Source: Nymphaea colorata
Lineage: Eukaryota > Streptophyta > Magnoliopsida > Nymphaeales > Nymphaeaceae
Reading direction: 5' to 3'
Length of the DNA: 64,000 nucleotides
Assembly: GCF_008831285.2 (NCBI RefSeq)
Contig: NC_045138.2
Span: forward strand, 29,113,934-29,177,933
Shown here: positions 49,527 through 61,375 of the stretch, piece after piece
Layout: each line of letters opens with the position of its first letter
Numbering within the stretch: the first letter of the stretch is position 1
Notes under the pieces: model-generated
Seen by the model: the letters and a program-made list of their open reading frames with translations, nothing else
Told to the model about the DNA's origin: nothing
Databases searched by the model: none
Translations under genes and position numbers: made by a program

Positions 49527-52336
49527 TCATATCCTTATCTGCCTTAATCTGCTAAACCAAACTGAGTGAAGAATCATGTGAAATATGTCATATTTAACAG
49601 GATTTGCATGCCAAAGAAAATGCTTCTGCACTCTTCTCACCCCCAACTGTAACATACGATACCTGTGGTCTGGGATAGATAGCAGTATCTCCTTTAGTCT
49701 AGGAATGTCTTTCTCACGTACAGTTACTGCAAAAGCATCCCAGTTCAGAACTTCATCAAATGGTAGCACGTAGTCATCTGAGATTATAACAGGAACACAC
49801 TCATAGTATATGGCCTCAACCACACGTGGGCTGTTCACCTCATAACCTCTGGGACAGATGCAGTACCTGCTAGATTTCATATTCTCTCTATATGACCCCT
49901 TGCTCTGGATCCTATCAGGCATTTCACCCTGTATTTTCATGTCTGTGTCTTGTTCCCAGTGCTGCAACATGACCGGACGAACTCTACCATGCATTTGACC
50001 TGCAAAGAAGGCCAGAGTCTGTCTTTCATGTGCCGGTTTACCTCCCACATCTTTGAGAGGATCCTGTCCTGAGCGAATGTATGTAGTCGGAAGTGAAACA
50101 TCTCTGCCTAACTTGAAGATGCCTTTTGAAGGATTGGCATTGCACAGTGCCTTGATTGTATTCAATTTAACCTCCTCATGAAGCCTTGTCTGTTGTGGTC
50201 CCTGTGAAAGTACAAGTAGCAATTTTACCAACCGAGGGGAGTCAATCAGGATATGATGCATTCAGGATGACGAATTGCCTATTAGACCAAATTTAGGATT
50301 CAAAATGCTTACCCAGTCATGGCAAGCAACAAGAAAGTGATCTGCTCCATGTGTTTTATTCCAGAAAGGATATTTTGCAGCAAGCATACTGATGTAGTTT
50401 TTCAAATATAGTGCGAGAAATTTCTGCCTCGTTGCTCCAGTCGCATTTGTTGCACTTCGTAGCTTCAGTGCACTATATGGCAAGTAAAACATGTGAGCTC
50501 TGCTTGGATCGTTTGCAGAAAAGTATTTGCTTGTTTCCATCAGTTTCATAAACCATCCTTCTGAAGCATAGATTCCCCTGAGATAAGGTTTATGAAAAAT
50601 GGGCGATCCTCCATCCTTGTAGACGTAGACCTTAAATATTTTTTCCATCAACTCATAGCTCCTGCAGATGGTTTGACCATGAGGCCGATATTTTCAGTAT
50701 GAAAATGCTCTCCAACAGTAAAAAGGTTACACTTTACAAGCAAACTATAATGGAGAATAGAAAAACCTTAAGTAGCTGATTGCTTGCAGAACTGAAATTT
50801 ACAGTTATTTCCTCACAAGCACCAATACAAGCAAAAGCAAAGCATCCGAAATTTTAATGTGACGAAAGAGAATATCTAGATCTATCTTATGTAAGAGATT
50901 GATGTATGCACTATTATGCCAAAGATCAAGAGGTGAAAATATGAATTAAGGCAAACAACTGAATTACAGTAGTTTTTCGACCATGGTTCCCTTTAAATAT
51001 TTCATATGTTCAATAGCGTGCTTATGGTCCAAAACTTGTGATTAGACTGCGTGTTCACCATAGTCACACGCACAGGGGGCAGTTACCAAGATTTGGCAGG
51101 GAACCTTCATTATTTGTTTATGCAACAAGAAGCTGCCAACAACCTACGCAGAATGCCATTTATTGTGCTTTTCTTACTAAATATAATGATCTGAAATTTC
51201 TTTGAAAAATATAGCGCTATTACACATAAGAGCTCATAATTAACTAGTAGAGAAATTTTAGTTTCATGTATTGGGTGACTGTAAGAAGTGTCATATGTTC
51301 TCTTTATTTTGCCAACTGCAAAATGTAGAAGCTGTAAAAAATAACTTTCACTTTAGAACTATCTTAAGCCCAAGAACTCCATGACTGCACTAAGAAGTAG
51401 TTGCTATCTCTTCACCCATTATTGGTAATTGTAATCAAGACAGTGCAACTAAACGGGTCTTACAAGATATCGAGTATATTCACCTCTTAAACATGGAAAT
51501 GTTCCGAAAGAGAGGTGCGTACAATTCACGGACATTCTCCAGATGAGGAGCACGATAAATTTCTCTTTTCGCAGACAAAAGCTCCTTTTCCAAAGGTGAA
51601 ATTCTTACTGGCTTCTGCATAATATGGAGCAATATCACAAAAACCTACCTAGGGGGCAATCATGTTAGTAATCAAGATAAGAGCATCCAACATCACATAC
51701 CTTACTATACGAATTGCCACTACGTTTCTTCCCGGCTTGATCCTCCCCTGTAAGGAAACGGCTCATTCCTGCGGAATTACCAGTCGAACTCACTGACGTC
51801 CTCTGTGAAGGATATGAACGTTTTCTTTTAGCAGCCAAAGCAGTTGCTTCTGCTCCCAATGTAGGCATTTTCCTTGGCACCATTAAAGGGTTCTCAGTTG
51901 GTGTTCCTACCATTTTCGCATTCACGTGGGTAGCAAGTGGTAATGCTGCCTTTTTATGTCTTCCTCTAAGCATTTCTTTTGCATTATCTGGCATCTCAAA
52001 ATCTCTCTTCACACTCAGAATATTAGAGACTTCACCCTGATCACCCAAAGAAAATAATCTGCTGCTAGATTCGAAGAGACCGACGTCGCCAACGGCTTCA
52101 GCAAGTTTTGTAAAATTATCGGGTGGGGAAACTTCTAGAAAACCCATGCTGTCAAATTTTGTGCCCATCTTTTTAGGCAGAGGATTGTTGGTATTCGACA
52201 AAGAAGATGAAAGCTCGTTCAAGTAGGGAAACGTATAGAACTGAAGCTCTAGAACAAGAAACACCATGACACCAAACACTACACTGGTCTTTCGTCTGAT
52301 CCGAACTTTCATTCTTATCCAATTTGAGGTCCCCAT
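49527..52336 (-). CDS. GT47 exostosin-family glycosyltransferase C
   Basis: A probable Golgi type II glycosyltransferase of the plant exostosin-like clade, acting on cell-wall or glycoprotein glycans; donor and acceptor cannot be told. Exons: 51701-52336, 51484-51614, 50313-50661, 49527-50201, GT-AG borders, 1791 bp, 596 residues. A basic start (MGTSNWIRMKVRIRRK) precedes a membrane anchor at about 17-33. A variable stem of about 180 residues follows. The exostosin domain begins near residue 255: KIFKVYVYKDG, GIYASEGWFMKLM, AHMFYLPYS, GADHFLVACHDWGP. It continues TLAFFAGQMHGRVRP, MKSSRYCICPRGYEVNSPRV, YYECVPVIISDDYVLPF and VLNWDAFAV. The C-terminus is KYDIFHMILHSVWFSRLRQI. Nothing is broken. 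It is the working counterpart of pseudogene A and lies 1.8 kb from its tandem paralogue D. Confidence 0.93.
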
Positions 52337-54128
52337 CCTTATATACCCTCAAATTATTGACTCTCCATTGCTTCGAAAATGAAACGAAAGCTTCTCAACA
52401 ACGCCAAGTAGTTGACAACAAAGAGTGTTAAGTAGTCCAAAGTTTATGCATTGCACGAAAAAGTCGAAATACCCACAAGGAATCCAGCAAGAAAAGGATC
52501 ATAGTAAGATGTTCAAATCAGACCAAAAAGAAAATGATTTATGCTGTAACACCGACATAAGAAAATCCGACAGCAAGTTAGCTCCTTTTCTCCAGAAACT
52601 TCCACTTTTTTCGCATGAAAAAGTACCTGCGGCTCCCCAAAACCCTCGTCTTCTTCTTTCCTCTAGATCATGTTAATAGTTTGGTTGTAATCTTACAGAC
52701 GGGAAGTGCGGGGGTTTCCGCGTACATTGTTCCGGCGCCTCTTATGTCCTTCATTTACACATAAAGCACCTACTTGTTCATAATTTTCGGAAAGCCGCCT
52801 AACTTGTCAATTATAACGTTCAGGTGCCGGTCCTTTGAGAGCATGCTCCTGTCGACAAGTCCGTGCAGGAAGTAAATTGTCAAGATTCGGAACAAGCCTA
52901 GTCCGACTAACTAAGATCCGACATTTACATATATTAGTTTCGGATTATTATTGAATTTCAGGGTCAATTTGTGCAGTACGTGAAAACTCCGATGGAAAAT
53001 GGCACACTGAATCTGAATCAATTTGGTAACTGGATCCTATTTTCTTTACTAAATCCAACTAACCTTATTTGGATTTGAGTCAACCATCAGATAAATGCAG
53101 CCACTCAAATTTGTCTATCATAAGTCCAGCATAATTATATCCAGCCTAGTCACCGACAAACTAAAATTCAACTAGTTTGTATTCTAGAGTTGCCATCTAT
53201 GTGGTGGTATGCCAAAGGTAAAAATTATCCCTTTTAAGATACATTTTTCAATTTGAGTGTTATGCACGTTGCTATTTACAGTTTAGAAAAGTAACACTCA
53301 CAAAAATCGAACTAGACTAGCGACCTGTTGTCCATGCATTCCTCCGGCAACCATTAATGAAGTGATTGTTCTATCATTTTATATATGTAGCCTGCACTCC
53401 AACTGTTTACATGTATTTATTTACTAAAATAGCAAGACTAGTTAATTAGGGAATCTATGACTCAAAGTAGTAAATTTACAGCCCGCTTCTTGTTTACAGA
53501 ATGAAGCCAAAGATTCAATGCCTTGAGTTAGGTAAAGTGAGATTTTGCCATCTTGTTGTTTCTAATCGAGGAAACATCCCTCAGGATTTTCCCGAAAACA
53601 GAAGAAATAAAACCATTCAAAATGTTCCCCGATCTCCAGACATACACTCTGCTTCAGTTTGCGCAAGAGGTAGTGCCTAGTATAGCACTACATCACCCTT
53701 TGATAGGGCGGCGCCAAGAATTTTTTGTCTGAGTTTCAAAATTTTAACAAGCGTCAAAATAGAAAATTTCAAATTATATATATATATTACACTAATTTTT
53801 TTAGATTTATATATAATTTTGTTAAGTTTTTAAAATCCGAGGGGAGGGGGGGACAAGGCCCCTGTTTTTATTTTCAATCTCCTTTTTTTTAATTCAAGTA
53901 CTGCCAATCTCATTCATCGTGCAAATAAAGCATGAAAAGGACTTCAGTTCACTCTCTGAAATATACAGGAAAACAACAAGATATATACAATCTAGAAAAA
54001 GGAAGCGATGTAAATAGATTCAATGAGACTGAACATGGCACGGTCTTTGCTGACTGACTTCTTAGCATGCAAGCATAACGCAGGTCCTTTTGAGGCTCCC
54101 ATCTTCCAATGTCAAAGCTCTGAAACTT
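52337..54128. other. Spacer between GT47 genes C and D
   Basis: This is the 5' flank of gene C and 3' flank of gene D. Most of it is shared with 26936-28637, with small differences. It contains a dispersed repeat at 53248-53335 and an insertion at about 53704-53864 absent from the left copy. Confidence 0.65.
53704..53864. mobile_element. Probable hAT-type miniature insertion
   Basis: The left duplicated copy reads cccctttggctgtcgatg then tttttattttc. The right copy has about 160 bp of AT-rich sequence between the same flanks, starting tagggcggcgccaagaat and ending caaggcccctg. End sequence and composition resemble the hAT miniature elements elsewhere in the window. A target duplication could not be established. 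Confidence 0.5.
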
Positions 54129-56773
54129 CTAACCTTTTATCTGATATAATCGGTTAAACCAAATTGAATGAAGAATCATATGAAATATGTCATACTTGAC
54201 AGGCTTTAGATGCCACAGGAAGTGTTTTTGAACTCTTTTCACCCCCGTCTGCAGCATAAGATACTTCTTCTCTGGGATTGACAACAATATTTCCTTCAAC
54301 TTGGGAATGTCCTTCTCAGGTATAATGACTGAAAAAGCATCCCAATTTAGGACTTCAAAGAAAGGTGGAACGAAATTGTCTGATATAATTACAGGAACAC
54401 ACTCATAGTATATTGCCTCAAGGATCCGCGGACTGTTGACCTCGTAACCTCTAGGACAGATGCAGTACTTGCTAGATTTCATGTGTTCTATGTAGGAAAG
54501 TTTGCTTGCGACTCCACGGGGCATAGCTCCATAGATTTTCATGTCAGTATCTTTCTTCTCCCAGTGATTAAGCAAAATGGGTCTAAGATAACCATGCATT
54601 CGTCCAGCAAAGAAGGCGAGGGTTGGCCTTTGAGATGCAGGATTACCTCCAACATCCCTCAGAGGATTTCGTCCAGAACGAATGTTCGTCTGTGGAAGAG
54701 AAACATCTTTACCCAATTTGAAGAAGCCTTGTGAGACATCTGCATTGCATATAGCTTTGATTGCATGCTTTCGAAGTTCACGATGCAACTTCGTTGCAAA
54801 TGGTCCCTGAGAATCTAGATGAATCAGAATGATATTTCAAGGAGAATTGACTCAGGAGGTCAAGAGAAATAACAAGGCTATGTTCAACTGAACAATAGGG
54901 GACAAAATACATACCCAGTTATGGCAGGCAACAATAAAGTGGTCAGCACCTCCGGTTCTATTCCAGAAACGATATTTTCTAGACAGCAGGTCAACGTAGT
55001 CTTTTAAGAATACAGCTAAAGGAATTACCCTATGTGAATTAGGTACATACAGCAACTCCCGCATCATGGAGGAACTGTAGGGCAAGTAAAACATGTGAGC
55101 TTTTCTTGGGTCCTTAACAACAAATCTTCTGTTCCCTTCCATCTGTTTCATAAACCATCCCTCAGAAGCATAAATGCCCCTGAAAAATGGTTTGTGGAAA
55201 ATGGGTTTGCTTCCTTCCTTATAGATATAAACCTTGAACATTTGCTCCATTAGTTCGTAACTCCTGAAACAAGGACAACAAAGCCCTTATCATCCACATG
55301 AAGGCAAAATTCTAGATGCAACTAAATTTCTTTAGGGAAAATAACCATAGTTTCACAGCATACTCTTTGAGTATCAGCTATAGATAGGGGGAACTTCAAG
55401 GAAGAAAATTGCATGTTTATTACGACAGCATTTGCAGCAGAAATTTTTTCTAAATCACAACAGGGACCATGGTGCGTGACATTTGAAATTCTAACAGCAC
55501 ACAACTGTGGGTTTCAATTAATGTACCATACTGCAGTACTTAACTTATGTTACACCAAAAAAAAAATCACATAGTTATCGTCTACTCTTTGAATACATGA
55601 GAAACAATGGTGGAATACACTGCATAGATTGTCTAAGATTTTTCTAGACACTCATTAGATGCGGTCATGGTTTCGAAATGTCAATGAGATACAACTAAAC
55701 ATTCAGTTAATCTAGCGCTCTGCAAGTTTAACCGTATATAATTTCATCAGGCAAAGATCGAAAAAACCAGAACTGCTTTAGCCATAACAAATGATCCTAA
55801 GGCATGAAACTTCAGATCTTTCCATGTCGTGAATATTACATCCTGATTGCTGTTCATTACCAAGAATTCATGATGTGAAAAACAATCGGAATTCTGAATA
55901 ACCAGCGCCAGTTACAGACAAAAATGTTAGTCATGTACCTCTTGAACATGGAGACATTACGAAATACTGGCGCGAAAAGATCGCGATCGTTTCTTATCAT
56001 AGGTGCATTTTGAATTTCTTTCCTTGCAGATAATAGCTCCTTGTCCCGTGGCGATGGCCACCGAGGTCTCTGCATAGGGAAAAACAAGTATGAGGAATAG
56101 ATTCATCACGACAGCATCACGCATGGACGTGGATTATGCTGTTGATCCATACCATAGAACCAGAAGGAATGCCATTCCAATCAACCCTGTAAACGCTCTC
56201 AGCAATCTTATTCCTCATCCAATGCTTTTGTCTCGGCTCATTGGTAATCACCAAACCACCATGTAAGGCATAGGAAGTGTTCGGTTCGGAGCCTAACTCT
56301 ACCTTTCTCACCCCCATGGATGACGACAAAATGGGAACAACTGGAGTTACTAGCAAAGTTCCATTTGATTTTCCCACGACTTCGTCACTTTTAAAAGAAA
56401 CGACTGGAGATGATTCAGCAGCCGGAAGAGTGGCTGCCCCTTTCCCATCTACATCCTTTCCTTCTTCTCTCTGTTCCTCTTGGATGCCTCCATCCATACT
56501 CACAACTTCAGTTTCCTCCACTTCATCGTTAGAAATAAATGTACGATTAGAGTTATCAGAGTCACTGAGGTCGTTAATCTCGCCAAAATCCGTTACTTCG
56601 GGAGCAGAATATTCACTACTGGGAGTACCCATGTCCAGGGTTATAGGTACATGGGCTTTGCTGTCAGGAAACAAAGAGCAGAAAGTACTCAAATAAGAAA
56701 TACTGCAAGATTGGAACACTAGCAGAAGTGTTCCCAAGATAACAATCACCAAAGTTAGCTTTCCGTGTTCCAT
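54129..56773 (-). CDS. GT47 exostosin-family glycosyltransferase D
   Basis: A tandem paralogue of gene C with the same exon plan: 56153-56773, 55939-56069, 54915-55263, 54129-54806, 1779 bp, 592 residues. Exons 2 and 3 have identical lengths in both genes (131 and 349 bp). I use the ATG at 56773 (MEHGKLTLVIVILG). Residues 5-28 form the signal anchor, and an acidic, Ser-rich stem follows (GTPSSEYSAPEV, EINDLSDSDN). The exostosin domain has FKVYIYKEGSKPIFHKPF, GIYASEGWFMKQM, GADHFIVACHNW, LAFFAGRMHGYLRP and MKSSKYCICPRGYEVNSPRI (near 475-495). YYECVPVIISDNFVPPF, VLNWDAFSVII and IFHMILHSIWFNRL follow. Protein similarity to C is clear in the catalytic half and low in the stem, so the C/D pair is older than the segmental copy. 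Substrate unknown. Confidence 0.93.
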
Positions 56774-57320
56774 TATGGGTGCTTCCTTGTCATCTGTACA
56801 GCAACCTCCACGCAGCAAACAACCCCAAAACCTTTCCTAGAAGAGGGGAAAATGATACCCCATAAGAAATCTTCCTATAATACTGCAAAAAGCAATCATG
56901 ATCACAAAAAACCAAAAAGAACAAAATGTACAGATACCCATTTCCTAAAACAGTAAAGCGTGAGACAACTACAAAGAGAACGTGAAGAACAAACCTAAAA
57001 AGAAATCAGGGCTGCAATGCAAACTGAATCACTCCAACCACTACAAAGATCAAAGACAGTGAAAAATGAGAATTTAAAGATACTCATTTCAGGAAAATTG
57101 TGGACGATATCCGCAACGGATGCATAGTGAAGAGTGACCAAAGCTGCTTCCTTCAGATATTCTCGAACCCCAAGTATGCTCACCAAGAATGTGTCGACTT
57201 TCTTACTTCAGAGTTCAGACCCCTGCAACTGGTCCTCTAAAAAGCATTAAAGAAAAAATGGAGGTCGTGGTAGCCAGTGGTGTGACTGTGGCCCACTTTC
57301 TGGGAAAGGGTCGTTTAACT

Positions 57321-60300
57321 TATTGAACACCAAATTTTCAGTTTAAGTACCACTGTTTGCACACACTAGTGGGCATCTCTTTGTTCCAAAACTCAAAGCT
57401 AAAATTGAATGCAGAAATTACTCACTGGTGAAAAAACTTACTTTGACAGAAGCAGAAGTATCAAACCTTTTCGAATGGATATATTTTTCAATTCATATCA
57501 ACCTTCAAAGTCACTCCCTTGGATCAATGCCTAGTAATTACTCCATTTGATCAGATGCGCGGTAAAACTCGCTCCATCTTACTTGTTTGTTGTTTGTTGC
57601 AAAAAGTTGCTCCAATACCATCAATCAACTTGTGAGGAACCTATTTTTTTTCATCTATTAAAGCGTCGCTTTCAGTTTATTGACGACGGATGCGACTCCA
57701 ATAGCAAGAGGATGGCCTTAGTGGTCAGGAAATAAATGACCAACAAGTGAAAAAGAAAAGAAAGAAGACATATAATTGTATATCAACTTTTTTTTGTTAC
57801 ACTAAATTATTTGTACCCTTGTTTTAAGGAGGGTAGCATAGATAGTCGGGTAGACACACATAGAAGGCATGTTGCCAAGAAATGTAACTGTACTTATATA
57901 TTTTGTCGTTGTTTTTAAATTCAAAAATTAAACATTAGCACCATACTTTTTGAAATAAGTTCATAATGTTCTTGAAACATGTAGCTTAGGGCTAGGTGTT
58001 CTAAGAACACAATGTTTTTCATACTGATACTTTCTTACCATTTGATATGCCTCCTTAGATACTTAAATTATTACAAACTCAAGAATTACAAGCTAAAGGA
58101 TGTCAGGATCGAGATTACAGGTTTGGTCATATAAAATTGATTGGATTCAATTTAGCGGTCTAGTTTGTCGTCTTTATATCTGGATCTACAACACTGATAA
58201 ATCGTGTTCGGATATGGCACCATGATCCGGTCCGCGACCCGCTGTTCGTTTCCTTCTCGCGTTTCCGTCCTTGATAGTTGATACCCATGAGGGGCAGTTC
58301 GGTAATATGTTTCCTCATGGCACGCAGGAAGGCCCCACAAGACAGGGCAGTGACTGCACAAGTCAGAATCCTTTTTTGTCCTTTTTCCAGTCAAGCTGAG
58401 AAGAAAGGCATTAAAAATTTCAAGGCTTATCCAGATATGGCGTCTTCTTTTCAGTAAAAACTTTTCCCAGAATTTTCCCTTTCCAGAAAACAATGAGAGG
58501 CTTCTTTTGGAGCATCGGATTCAGGAAGAAGGGGCATTTGAATTTTTTAAGTTGCATCGTTTTTCTAGTGTTTTTAGAATCAAAACCTCTTAAAGTACTG
58601 CCAAGTTGGGATTTAGAATTCAATCACTTTCCAAAAGAATCGGAAAAACAAAAAGTTCGAGCACCTTTTTGGAAAAACAAAAAATCAAAATCAAAATTTA
58701 TAGAAAATTCAAGACTCATATGTTTGAGAATCAATTGATAATCTGGTCAAGACTTAAAAATTGCAGAAATGTATGAGGGGAATTGGTAAGGGAGGCTGTG
58801 CTCTGTGCACGAGGGGGATTGATAGGCAGTCAATTCAGCCTAATAAAATTTTTAATATTATTTTTGCTTATTTTTATATATTATTTTAATATTTTATTAC
58901 AATTAGTTACATTTATATATTATTTTATATTAAAAACATATATTTTTTAATTTTAATCCAATAGGACCCATACTTAGGTTTTGGGTGTCGGGCTGGCTCA
59001 GCCCGAGCCTGACTCCTTATCCACATTCCTATACTTGCCTATATCTTATTTGAAAAAAAAAAGTTTTTTTAAATAAAATTTTTTGGGTGTGCTAAATAAG
59101 GATGTCCAGGGATTAGATTAAGATTCTGGCCAAAATGATTCAAAAAATAGGGAAAAAATTTAATACATCCAATTAAGAAAACAATTCGATTAGAATTCAA
59201 ACAATAACATTTCATCAATTTAGTGATTTCATTCTAAATAAATTCCCAATCAGAAGGGAGAAAAGTGGATATGAAATCACACTTTTTTCTCCTTGTTTTA
59301 TCTCAACTATGGATCTGAAAAGGATCAAATATTGAGAATGCCGTTTACCATCTAAGTATCTAGCACCTACCAGTTTTTTTTTTTTTTTTGTTCTTTCTCC
59401 TTTTATCGTTTTTTATATACATATAGTTTAACAATTTAAATAAAAGACAAAAAAAAAAAAAAAAAAAAAACAGCGTGATGCCAAATGAAGAGAAGGATAT
59501 CTAACGAACAAAGATTCTGGTCCGGGGTACTGAATGTAAGACTTTATAAATTGATAAAAATAAAGAGTTGAATACGAGGCGTGTAACTCTTTGCATAAGC
59601 AAGCTGGTAGAGCCCTTCTATTGCAAATTGACCAAAAAAATATTATTCAATTCTTATTAAAAACAAGTCTTCACAAACAAGTAGTAAAGAAGGGGAAGGT
59701 TGCTCTTAATCGCTTTCCACAATCTTCAATCGCCTTTTAATTGCTGGCACGAAGAAGCTTCCCAATTTGCCTCGTAGACTTGTTACATTATTAAAAGCAG
59801 TTTCTTGGAAACATGGCAAGTTAATCTCTATCGTCATTCTGCCTCTTACTTTTGTTCCATTAGTTTCCATTCAATCTTCGTTTCGTCGTTTTCTATTAAT
59901 TTTCTACACTGCCTTCTTGTATGTTTCCCTTCTAGTTTCCGGGATGCTTCAAAAGAGCTTCATATGAATTACATCATGCATCCGTCTGCTTAAAGTTTTT
60001 AGTATATTACATGAGTGGACCACATAAAAGTATATTGGCATGCACCCTTCTATTTCTCATGTCTTCTAAAAATATTTGATAGTGGACCGCACAAAATTCA
60101 TAAAGATTTTCTTCTTCCAATTCCTACCAAAAACAATTGAAAATTCAAATACATTCTTTCCGTTGTTAAACAGAAAAGCAAACATGTAATTAGCCTTTAA
60201 GTTGGCCTCTCATAAATCTTTACTATCTAGGGAATCACAGTCCAGATGATTCTACTTTTATTAGGGCTAGGATTTTTTTTTTTTTGTTGTAAGAGCCGAA

Positions 60301-60760
60301 TTATAGTTTTAACAGAAGCCAAAATATAATTTTTCAAATTCTTTATATAGGCTAAACTAAAATTTTTAAAATAAAATTTTTAAAATTTTAGTTTATCGAG
60401 TTTTCACCAATGACAATATTTTCATTAATTGCTGGTTATATTAATAACTGACCTACTTTCTCTCCAAAACCAGCTGCAAGATCTATACCTTTTTATCTAC
60501 GCTAGTCTCCTTTCCTAAAACTGAGTCATGCCGTTCATGGAGCTCAATGAATGTAAAGTTAGCGGAAAATAAGTTTTTTTCGGATGGGCATTTTGAATTA
60601 TTGAAAAGGAAGAAAGGAGACTTCTGCACGGTAATTGGGAAGAAACTACGAATCATGGACCGAGCCACCAACTTAAATATGTCATGGAGATCTGTCAAAG
60701 GCTATTAGATCGAGGTGCAGGATTAGTTTGCAACCGAACCCCAAAAGAATTCTTCGGAGA
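57321..60760. other. AT-rich intergenic region
   Basis: I see no gene. A patch at about 58150-58400 is less AT-rich and may be transposon debris. A GGCTGGCTCAGCCCGAGCC word near 58990 resembles subterminal repeats of plant hAT elements. Poly-T near 59373 and poly-A near 59450-59470 flank a short AT-rich stretch. No coding domain was found. Confidence 0.5.
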
Positions 60761-61375
60761 ATGCGTTTATCTCCTCTGATTCTTCTCTTCATCCTACCAT
60801 TTTCTCTGGCAGAAGAGGAGACACCAATTTCCTCTAAAATCTCTGGCTACTTCATCGTGTTCTTCTTGCTCCTTTGTGCGGTTCTTCTCAAGTACATACT
60901 GCGAAATTGCAGAAGCAGGGGTAGCACCAGAGACAGCAACCTCAACGTCGTCAATGTAGAAGTTGGTGATCTTCAAGGGCTCTCTGTTGGTGCTCCCCAA
61001 CAATCCTCTGGTGGAGTTGACAGGAACCTCATCAATTCACTGCCGGTTTTCGAGTTTGCAGCCCTCACTGAATCGAGCGTAGGCTCGGAATGTGCGATTT
61101 GCCTTGGCAGATTTGAGGGCAAAGATTCGCTTCACTTGCTTCCAAAGTGCAGACACGCTTTTCACAGAGAGTGCATAGACAAATGGCTTGAAGATCATTC
61201 TAGCTGCCCCATCTGCAGGCAAAGCGTCGACGCTCAGGACATCTCTGCTTTTGTATCCAGCAATTCTCGTGATTGTACAAACCTGAAGGTAGATGGTGCA
61301 GATAGGAAACGAGTTCATGGTTTTGAGCATAGGATCACTGTTTTAGATGCAAATTTTGACAGTACAAGTCGCTAA
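60761..61375 (+). CDS. RING-H2 (ATL-type) E3 ubiquitin ligase
   Basis: A single-exon gene of 204 residues from the ATG at 60761. The frame extends 11 codons further upstream but only to a TTG. Residues 1-17 (MRLSPLILLFILPFSLA) look like a signal peptide. A membrane span covers about 27-47. GVDRNLINSLPVFEF (85-99) corresponds to the GLD motif of ATL proteins. The RING-H2 finger has ligands C111, C114, C130, H132, H135, C138, C149 and C152, with W142 and P150 also conserved for E2 contact. The order of signal peptide, span, GLD and RING-H2 with no introns is the ATL pattern, implying a membrane-bound ligase that ubiquitinates unknown targets. ATL genes are often induced by elicitors or stress; nothing in the sequence shows this here. 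Confidence 0.93.
   Translation: MRLSPLILLFILPFSLAEEETPISSKISGYFIVFFLLLCAVLLKYILRNCRSRGSTRDSNLNVVNVEVGDLQGLSVGAPQQSSGGVDRNLINSLPVFEFAALTESSVGSECAICLGRFEGKDSLHLLPKCRHAFHRECIDKWLEDHSSCPICRQSVDAQDISAFVSSNSRDCTNLKVDGADRKRVHGFEHRITVLDANFDSTSR

Larger units (their letters stand above)
50219..57320. repeat. Right copy of ~7-kb segmental duplication
   Basis: Collinear with about 25111-32056. It contains exons 1-3 of gene C, the spacer, and all of gene D with its leader. Exon 4 of gene C is outside the duplicated part, so the breakpoint fell inside its third intron. Both genes in this copy keep open frames. Confidence 0.92.

Noticed and set aside
56277-56696. Plus-strand frame of 139 codons over GT47 gene D exon 1
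   Set aside because: Antisense to a real exon; Ser/Thr-rich content simply mirrors the acidic and Ser-rich stem of the enzyme.
58120-59620. Possible plastid DNA insertion, suggested by AT-rich non-repetitive sequence
   Set aside because: I could not recognise any plastid gene, and the compositional hint alone is not enough.
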